Below, piece after piece: positions 57,120 to 64,000 of a stretch of DNA of 64,000 bases (position 1 is its first letter; each line of letters begins with the position of its first letter). A program made the translations under genes and the position numbers. Source of the stretch: Halichondria panicea. Taxonomy: Eukaryota; Porifera; Demospongiae; Suberitida; Halichondriidae. Under the pieces are notes generated by a model. It was not told the origin of the DNA and did not search any database. It was given only the letters and a program-made list of their open reading frames with translations. Location of the stretch: positions 4,159,047-4,223,046 of the forward strand of contig NC_087388.1 of NCBI RefSeq assembly GCF_963675165.1. The letters run 5' to 3'.

Positions 57120-57600
57120 ATAAACTAACTGACTACAGGATTGAAGCAGAATTCCATCGAGCCACTTAGACAAAACTGTCATTCTTCAGCATGCATGTAT
57201 TTGTGATCAAGGTCAAGTTTTTCAGCAGCTTCAGTTTGTTCCTAGAAACAGTAAGCTGTTAACATTTACATTATCTTTACATACTTTGTTTTTAGTGAAT
57301 CCGATCCAAGTGCATGGTGGCTGCACATGCATATATATACCCACACATAATTATAGGCCTAAACCTAAACCATGCAGTTACCCTAACACAGCATATCAAA
57401 CCCAACTTTACAACATTCATCCCGAAATATTTATCTCAAAGTTTCATCGGCTGTGTGGGGATAACCAGGGAAACCTTAAGAAATCTGCATGTGCATGCAC
57501 ATACATGCATGCATGCATGAATTATGTTAACCTTCTTCATTACATAATTGTATACATGCAATCATGCAAGCCATATACACAATGAGGTTATAAAGATCCA
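57120..57600. repeat. Dispersed repeat, copy 1 of 3
   Basis: GAAGCAGAATTCCATCGAGC, TTTTTCAGCAGCTTCAGTTTG, CATACTTTGTTTTTAG, TACAACATTCATCCC, ATTTATCTCAAAGTTTCATC, GGGGATAACCAGGGAAACCT and AAGAAATCTGCATGTGCATG recur in order, with divergence, at 58240-58640 and, in part, at 62960-63150. There is no conserved reading frame among the copies, so it is treated as non-coding. Confidence 0.6.
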
Positions 57601-57701
57601 CAATTAAGAGGTCACACAATTAAGAGGTCACCTTTCGGCAGCCACAAAGTTAACATTACTTGCTAATTTTTGTAAATTAAGACATGTTTCTAGAGTATAT
57701 A

Positions 57702-57849
57702 CAGTGGAACCCCTCTATAACGGACACCTTTGCATGGGGAACAATGTTTTGGCCTTTATACAGAGGTGGCCTTTTGTACACAAACTGTTCATTTGGGGCC
57801 TGGGTGCCTGGCCGTTATTCGGAGGTGGTTGTTAACAGAGGTTCCACTG
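57702..57849. mobile_element. Short MITE with CAGTGGAAC ends and TA duplication
   Basis: CAGTGGAACCCCTCTATAAC at 57702 and its counterpart GTTAACAGAGGTTCCACTG ending at 57849 are inverted and flanked by TA on each side. At 148 bp with TA flanks it fits a Tc1/mariner-type MITE. Half of another copy, inverted, lies at 60733-60802 (AAGGCCACCTCTGTATAAAG ... GGGGTTCCACTG). Confidence 0.75.
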
Positions 57850-58239
57850 TACTTCCACTGTATAATAACAGAACACCATCATGCTGAAAATTATATAATG
57901 TTGTGCATAACATAATTATGCATGCATTTTAATTTGTTGTAGCAACATTGCCGGGCCTTTTGAATCTGCTAGGTTTTGACAAGGATTCAAGGTCTCAGCC
58001 AATTCAGATGTATGGAGTGTTTGCAATTGGAGTTGTAGGAAAATTTCTACTTGGAGCAGAAATTCTAGTAGTCTGTGGGAGTTAAATGTAGAACGTTTCA
58101 CATCTATATATAGCTATATATATCTGATTGGTCAACAAACATATAGCTCTCTCCATGATTGATCCTGTCCTACTCAAAGACCTTGCGATGTATACTGAGC
58201 CAAATTGTCAACTGATATAAGATATATACAAGTCATTAC

Positions 58240-58640
58240 CACAGTTGTGACTGCTTCACTGCTGGACTCATATGAAGCAAAATTCTATCGAACCGCTTTG
58301 TTGGACAACAACTGTTGTCTTTCAAGGGCAAGCGTCCAAGTTTTTTAGCAGCTTCAGTTTGACTTAACTGTCAACATTGATCTTCATACTTTGTTTAATT
58401 TTTTGATCCAATTAAGTCTGCAGATGGCTGGCATGCATATATACCCAACACATGAACAAGTTACCCTTTATTTACACTTCACAACATTCGTCCCAAAAAG
58501 ATTTATCTCGAAGTTTACAGATGAAAGAGCAATTTTATTAAAGGTGACTGACCTTATCTGGGGAAACCTGAAGAAATCTGTGTGCACATGCTGGCATGCA
58601 GGAATTATGTAATAGGTAACCTTCTTGAATACACTGCACA
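58240..58640. repeat. Dispersed repeat, copy 2 of 3
   Basis: Shares with 57120-57600 the blocks TCATATGAAGCAAAATTCTATCG (variant), TTTTTTAGCAGCTTCAGTTTG, CACAACATTCGTCCC, GATTTATCTCGAAGTTT and GGGGAAACCTGAAGAAATCTG. The spacing between copies 1 and 2 is about 1.1 kb. Confidence 0.6.
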
Positions 58641-58825
58641 ACCACACACATGATGAGGTAAATTAACTATATATACATTGTGTATACGCGGAATTAAGAG
58701 GTTACCTTAATTTCTGGCCAGCCATGCACAAGATTTCTTACCCTAAACTGAAGAATTTGGCAGATATTATATTTGGCGAATGAACCATTTGAATCGACTT
58801 GATTTAGCGTCTCAGACGTGGTTAT

Positions 58826-58984
58826 ACCAAGGGTGTATAAAAGAAGAGAGGGCATGCATGAAACAGCAAAAGAGAAGTATTTTTAGCATTTCATGCACAT
58901 TCGTGCACATTTATCCGCCACGTTTGAATTCTGCTAGCTACGTGTACTAGATATAGTGAGTTGCATGCCCTCTCTTCTTTTACC
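58826..58984. mobile_element. Foldback element (copy 2)
   Basis: It starts ACCAAGGGTGTATAAAAGAAG, with AGAGGGCATGCATG following, and ends TTGCATGCCCTCTCTTCTTTTA. It shares CACGTTTGAATTCTGCTAGC and the TTTTTAGCATTTCATGCA core with the copy at 54772-54992. Sequence on either side (CAGACGTGGTTATA and AACGACGTTGTGTCCACC) resembles parts of another repeat near 17540-17600, which suggests a nested insertion. Confidence 0.7.
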
Positions 58985-59411
58985 AGAAACGACGTTGTGT
59001 CCACCAGAAAATTTTGATGAAATGCACATTAAAACACCCACCTATATATGTAAAGACATGATGTTTCTTGATCTATGGAAACTAGAAAAGTGTTGTACAA
59101 TACGTAGTATGACTATGATGAGCATGGAAGCTGGCTATACAGCAATTAATTAACAGGAGTAATGAAATAAACGGTAGACTATAATTATAGAGACATGCTG
59201 AAAACTAATGCATGAGACATGCATGTGCACTGTGGACTTAGGATCATGCACAGCAAAGAAGAAGCCTGCACATAATATAGAATTTTATTATGTAGCTACA
59301 CAGTGGATTGCAGTGCACCAGAAAATAAAAAGCAAAACCATGCACAATAAATTATTATAGTTTTCCAGATATGAATTTACCATCATATCTAAGCTTCTAA
59401 GCTTCTAAGTA

Positions 59412-59630
59412 TATTGAGCGAAATTTTCGAGGCACTTACAATTATTTCCGTGGAATGCCTCTAAAAGCATTTCATTGCACAATGTTCGTAGAATGACTGC
59501 TTACCAGAAGGTACGCCTTTAATCTTTACACCAAATAACTCTAATTAAAGGTGGACTTTATTTTCGTGTAGGATTGCTAACCCACGAAATCAGCGAAAAT
59601 TAAGCCCCTCGAAAATTTCGCGCTATACGG
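59412..59630. mobile_element. Element with GCGAAATTTTCGAGG ends
   Basis: GAGCGAAATTTTCGAGG near 59416 and CCCCTCGAAAATTTCGCGCT near 59605 are inverted termini. Internal blocks match the element at 33050-33202 in the opposite direction (TGGAATGCCTCTAAAAGCAT and AGGATTGCTAACCCACGAAA). About 220 bp, no ORF. Confidence 0.65.
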
Positions 59631-59698
59631 TAGCTTGCACTTTTATTACTGAACTGACTTTTTTTTAGCAGAATCTCATTGAATCTCTGCTTTCCGAA

Positions 59699-59812
59699 CG
59701 TATGTAGGTATAACTATGAGCAAACCCACCAAAATTGAATCTTTACATGCAGGCTGGGGAATTTAAACCTTAGTCATACATAGTCTCACTCATGCATGAG
59801 ATACCTACATAC
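59699..59812. repeat. Inverted repeat pair CGTATGTAGGTAT
   Basis: CGTATGTAGGTAT at 59699-59711 is the exact reverse complement of ATACCTACATACG at 59800-59812. The 88 bp between shows no coding. It may be the edges of a very small element. Confidence 0.5.
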
Positions 59813-59873
59813 GGGAGTTGATACTTACGATATAGTATCTTGAAAAGCCTATACTAAGTAGTCTATATGTTAC

Positions 59874-59901
59874 ATCAGGAGTGTATTCATACACTCCTGA
59901 T
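59874..59901. repeat. Perfect 12-bp-arm hairpin
   Basis: ATCAGGAGTGTA, loop TTCA, TACACTCCTGAT. The stem is perfect. There is no T-run and no adjacent gene, so it does not behave as a known terminator or RNA gene. Confidence 0.8.
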
Positions 59902-61746
59902 TACATGGCTATGAGACAAGCTGTTTAGTGGCCCGGAAGTAGATTGTGGTCAAGGGCCTTTAGGCCCGAGATCATTTCTACAAGTGCCAATAAACTGCTT
60001 GTGGCACGAATTGCCATGTAATAACTATAATTGGTCGCCTTGAATACCATTTGCTGCATATATAGAAACCATGCAGCATAGAAACCACTTGCTGCCTATA
60101 GATACGAAAAAAAATTTTGGTAGTTTCGTTCTGTTTTTGGTGGCTGGAATATATTACAGGAACTGCATCGAAACCCAGCATATGCTGTCTAGTACATTCT
60201 ACCACAGGAACCACAAATGTCTCATTCAATGTGTTACACGTTGTTTTGTTTGATGAGGAGGGGGCATGCCAGGTTCAATGGGTGTCTGCTAAAATAGTGG
60301 TTTCAGTTTTTGGCCATATGCTTTCTAGTACCTGTAATAACTTTACCCTAATTATTACAACAACAAAGGAGCATGCTATCAACTTGTCAATATTGATCAA
60401 TGTTGATATTGGATTGTGTGGTAGATTAGAAAGTGTCATGAATGCGATTATCGAAAATGGACTGGCTCTGGAAGCACTATTGACTTTGTACTTTTTATTT
60501 TCTGGTGATCTTAACTGCTTACCTACTGTATTCGTTTGTAAAGGGCCAAATTGAAGTTTATACCAGCTACAGCTTAGGCCACAAGGCAGCAGCAAGGCAT
60601 ATTAATCGGCTGGTTAGTGTACGCCTTGGGATTTTTACAGTCATGTAATGCGCATTATATTATATTGTGCGTAAGACACGCATTTATTGCTTTGGCTTTC
60701 TTTTAAAAAATCAATGCTGCTTGTTCCTTTGTCAAAGGCCACCTCTGTATAAAGGCCAAAATATTGTTCCCCAAAGGTGTTCGTTATAGAGGGGTTCCAC
60801 TGACTGTATATATACACAATAATTATAACTATTGTCAGATATTATTTTGTTAACTGTATTAACAGCTCATTCTTTAGGATGCACTTTACCTCTATAGCTA
60901 TATATACATGATGTAATCACCAGAATAATTATTTTGTTTCTATATTACTGCTGAACTAAAATGTGCAATTCATTAGTAACTTGTTTACTATTGTCTTAAA
61001 ATCCGCCTGTAACCAGCTCATTAGTGATTACTTACATTATTAGGAGTGTAGGGGCTTATTTCTGAAAAAATAACTTATGGAAGGCGTTAAAATGGCACGA
61101 AAGGTTGTCCAAACGAATGTTAGGCCACGCCCACTCCTAAACTATGTAAGAACTCGTTCTCTGTACCATTTGCGCAAAATTTGTGAGCGTAACTTTTTTG
61201 TTCATCCACTTATAATGCTATATTATTATATATGAAGTAATGTCTGTACGTGTACAGTGATTGAGTAGAATCCATTTATGGGAAAAACCCCAAAAAGTGG
61301 CTTGTGGTCACTGCATTGACATTTCAAAATTCCCGAGTGTAGAATGGTTTGCAATTGAATGTAAGGCATGCATAACAATTTGGTGTTGTAAAATTGAGCA
61401 GGGGAGTTGAATCTTTTTGAAGCAAAGTCATTGTTCAAATCAATAATTAGTGAAGGTAATTAAGTGTAAAATGTAGGCCCACCACCTCTTAGTTGACCTG
61501 CATAGTAGAATAGTGGCTTTAGTGATTACTGAGTTATTATGTCTAATTGTAAAACAACATTTTGGAAGTTTATGCTGAATTGCACTATAGTATAATTCAT
61601 CGTTCGTGCGCAGAAGGGGTAGAGTGATTGGTGTGTGTGTATGGACACAAAAATGAGCGAACTAGATAGACAATTTAATTTGTGGACTGCTTTTAACTGC
61701 TAATGAGACAGTGTTTAAACTTGTAGGCGATCTTCGTATACCAACC

Positions 61747-61794
61747 TAGCCTCGATTCCAGGCCGCTTGAACAAGCGGCCTGGAATCGAGGCTA
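61747..61794. repeat. Perfect 48-bp palindrome (23-bp arms, 2-bp centre)
   Basis: TAGCCTCGATTCCAGGCCGC, then TTG, AA and CAA, then GCGGCCTGGAATCGAGGCTA. The same arm occurs singly nearby (GCTAGCCTCGATTTAATTG at about 61828, and GGCCTGGGATCGAGGCTAG at 61922-61940) and at about 17445 (TGCCTGGGACCGAGGCTAAG). The arm is therefore a transposon terminus, and the palindrome looks like two termini joined head-to-head. Confidence 0.9.
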
Positions 61795-62296
61795 ATACCA
61801 AGGGTTCTAACTATAGTCAGTCGTATGCTAGCCTCGATTTAATTGTTATGCTCAGGTGCAAAGGTTACGACTAACCTGTTGTAATGGGGCAGGTTTGTAC
61901 ATAGTTCCAGGCCGCATTTATTGGCCTGGGATCGAGGCTAGTCGCATGCATGCCGCCCTTTCACGCCCTTCTTACCAACATTACGTTTACGCTACCTAAT
62001 TCAAAAGTGGCAGAGAAAACATGTTTCAGAGTGCTTTGCTAGCCTTGTTCAAATGACCACACCCCTAGTGTAGAGAGGTCTTTTAACCGGAAGTAAAACC
62101 AATTTTCGAGGTGCGAGGTCAATTCACTTTCTTCTCGACAAAAAGCCATCACAAAAACTTTACTGCATTTATTGTACTTGCCATTATACCATCTATACCT
62201 CACAAAGCAAGTATATAGTGTTATATACACACATAATCATTTCAGGTTCAGGTTCAGTTCAGCTAATTATACGTCATGCATGCATGCGTATACATT

Positions 62297-62575
62297 TCAG
62301 TAAATGTTGAACTTGGTGGACAACTTATTCCCTTGTGGATTGCACCCAACAGGGAGAACTTGGACACGATAGTCACCAGTTTCCAAGTTCTGATAACGTA
62401 CAGGACTACGACCTATACAGGGTGAAATATGCATGTTGTTTATTGACAAAACGACTGTGTATTTAAATCTGCATACAACTTTGTTTGATATACTCACATG
62501 GACTGGGATTAGCAATATCGGAGCTATCTAGACCACTCAGTTTTCAGAGGTACTAGACGAATTTGGAATGGAGGT
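62297..62575 (-). pseudogene. Decayed copy of the 3' exons of gene C
   Basis: The minus-strand exon 62412-62297 has the same length (116 nt), phase and sense as gene C's last exon: GRSPVRYQNLETGDYRVQVL against CRSPIRYQDLKVGEYRFQVL in gene C, both ending F-x-x-Y-stop. Just upstream, 62545-62498 encodes LSGLDSSDIANPSP with a GTGAGT donor, like gene C exon 13 (CRLSDPDITNSD). Directly before that lies EPPFQIRLV, matching the start of gene C exon 11 (EPPFHITLV), but an in-frame TGA separates them and exon 12 is absent. It is a truncated, internally deleted paralogue. Confidence 0.65.
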
Positions 62576-62959
62576 TCTGTCAGGATTCTATGTAATGTTA
62601 CCAATGTCTGTGGTTTTTTAACATTTGCAACTCTTAAGTTTTAATTGTCAGGCAAATTCCTGTTTGCATGGCGCTGAAATTGTAGCTTTCTGGCCGGGAG
62701 CATAGATAGAGTAGTCTATCATGGAGGGAGTTAGATAACCATCACTTATTGTATGATTACTCTACGATTGTAACATCTCACAGTGAGTATATCTATCTAT
62801 AATTATAAGCCGGTCATTGCATTGTGTTCATTGCATGTGTACCTTTTTATTCGCATTTCGTGAAGGTCAACGTACATAACAAGAGAGTAACCATGGTAAT
62901 AATGATGTTTACAATACATACTGGGCACCAACGCATGAACCTTGCAGGGACCCTCTCAG

Positions 62960-63150
62960 TATAAACTTTTACACAGGATATCAAAACCCACTTCACAACA
63001 TTCATCCAGAAAAGATTTATTATAATTACATGCATGTAATCTATGTGTGCAGATGAAAGAAAAGGTATATACCAGAATAACCACTATCTGCATGCATGGG
63101 GAAACCTGAAGAAATCTGAATGTGCATGCATGCATGCATGCTATAGACAT
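62960..63150. repeat. Dispersed repeat, copy 3 of 3 (partial)
   Basis: ACTTCACAACATTCATCCAG, AAAAGATTTATTAT, GCAGATGAAAGA and GGGGAAACCTGAAGAAATCT match the second half of the copies at 57120-57600 and 58240-58640. The stretch TGGCGCTGAAATT...AGTTAGATAACCATCA occurs both at about 62669-62745 and at 63848-63880, a further sign that this end of the window is built from repeats. Confidence 0.55.
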
Positions 63151-63918
63151 TGTACAAGGCGCTCATGATGAGGTTGATTATAAAGAATGCATGATAAAGA
63201 GGTCAGCCACAAAATTGTGATTGCATGCAATAATTATGTTGTACATGCATTAACATAATTATTATACCCTTTTGTACTGCATGTATAGCAACATTTGCTG
63301 TGTCAAGTTGATCTTTACATTGTAGGAATGCAGGCACACAGCATTGAAATCTGCTTCTTTGTTCAACATAATTATAATTATCGCTCAGGATCATGGAAAG
63401 CCTGCATGCTCTCTTGTATAGAAGGGCATGCATGCAGGGGTCGAGCTTTGCTGCCAAGCTGATGAAATGTTTGTCCCAACAAGGAGAACATTGTCAAAGT
63501 TTAAATTTATGCCACGCAGTTTTCCAGAGGAATGTTCTCCAGTCTGTTGTTCAAGTTAATTACATGTATTCATTGTTTCATTAATTGTTTTGTCTGTCAA
63601 AGTGGATAGAAAAATTTCAATTATATGATTCAAATGTTATCAAGAAAGCCATATTTTCCAGAAGCAAGAGACAGCACTGCATGGTACCCACTTACAAAAA
63701 ACATCATGCATGCATGTGTCTCTCGCATTTATAATCACTTTCAAAATTTTCCAATGTTGTCTGAATCTGCTTAGTTTTTTGAACAAAAAACAAGTATTCA
63801 ACATCTCAGATACATGGAGTGTTTGCAATGAGGTATAAAGGCATGCTGGCGCTGAAATTCTAGAGTTAGATAACCATCATGATTATTTATACGATTGTAG
63901 AATATCTCACAAGAATTA

Positions 63919-63937
63919 TCAATCAATCAATCAATCA
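63919..63937. repeat. Short (TCAA)n microsatellite
   Basis: TCAATCAATCAATCAATCA, nearly five units of a tetranucleotide, in AT-rich non-coding DNA near the window end. Confidence 0.85.
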
Positions 63938-64000
63938 GAATTGATTCTTGTCAATAAGTGAATGATTGGTCAACAAACATTTCCATATTGGTGTGAGGAT

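Noticed and set aside
60117-60554. 145-codon plus-strand frame and an overlapping 106-codon minus-strand frame (60275-60595)
   Set aside because: Neither shows a recognisable domain or splice context. Both lie in repeat-rich DNA, and the overlap suggests chance or transposon remnant.
60733-60802. Possible independent short element
   Set aside because: It matches one half of the CAGTGGAAC MITE at 57702-57849, inverted, and is recorded there as a partial copy.

Overview
The window is animal nuclear DNA. It is AT-rich, with short GT-AG introns, many small non-autonomous transposons and runs of TGCATG. The gene set (a MAX bHLH factor, SMIM15, ZNF706 and large IgGFc/NIDO/AMOP/VWD/EGF mosaic proteins) and the compact layout suggest an early-branching metazoan, most likely a demosponge such as Amphimedon. 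The organism is an inference from content, not from a database match. All gene models below were built by eye from reading frame, splice sites and exon phase.

Housekeeping end (1-11.7 kb): the 5' part of a ZNF706-type zinc-finger gene (minus) lies head-to-head with a three-exon SMIM15 gene (plus) whose first intron holds two MITE-like elements. A nine-exon MAX gene with a long unusual C-terminal extension follows. Next is a tiny single-pass membrane protein gene whose promoter and first exon are duplicated in tandem, then a single-exon sulfotransferase-like gene on the minus strand. From 11.8 to 18.2 kb the sequence is mostly transposon debris.

Mosaic-protein cluster (18.4-52 kb): gene A (plus, 18.4-28.5 kb) encodes a type I membrane protein with IgGFc-binding, NIDO, AMOP, VWD and EGF domains, a conserved juxtamembrane domain, a TM helix and a short tail. 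Gene B (minus, 52.0-44.2 kb) is its inverted paralogue with matching exon phases. In B the TM and tail exons are replaced by a roughly 30-unit TTEEP mucin stretch, a Kunitz domain and a Cys-rich end, so its product should be secreted. A third, 5'-truncated copy of gene A's last exons sits at 36.7-37.8 kb. Gene C (plus, 38.7-43.6 kb) is a secreted EMI-TIG-AMOP-VWD-EGF protein. Between A and the truncated copy lie a decayed piggyBac transposase split by a LINE tail, a TIL-type protease inhibitor gene (minus), and a secreted protein with an NLP/NPP1-like motif (plus). The last two are divergent and separated by a 32-bp tandem hairpin array.

Right end (52-64 kb): no convincing intact gene. It contains several MITE families, some with visible target-site duplications, two related foldback elements, a perfect 48-bp palindrome, a three-copy dispersed repeat, and a decayed copy of gene C's last exons at 62.3-62.6 kb.

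Working idea (inference): the central 34 kb is a cluster of surface and secreted barrier or adhesion proteins, with two kinds of small protease inhibitor, that has grown by inverted duplication and exon replacement.
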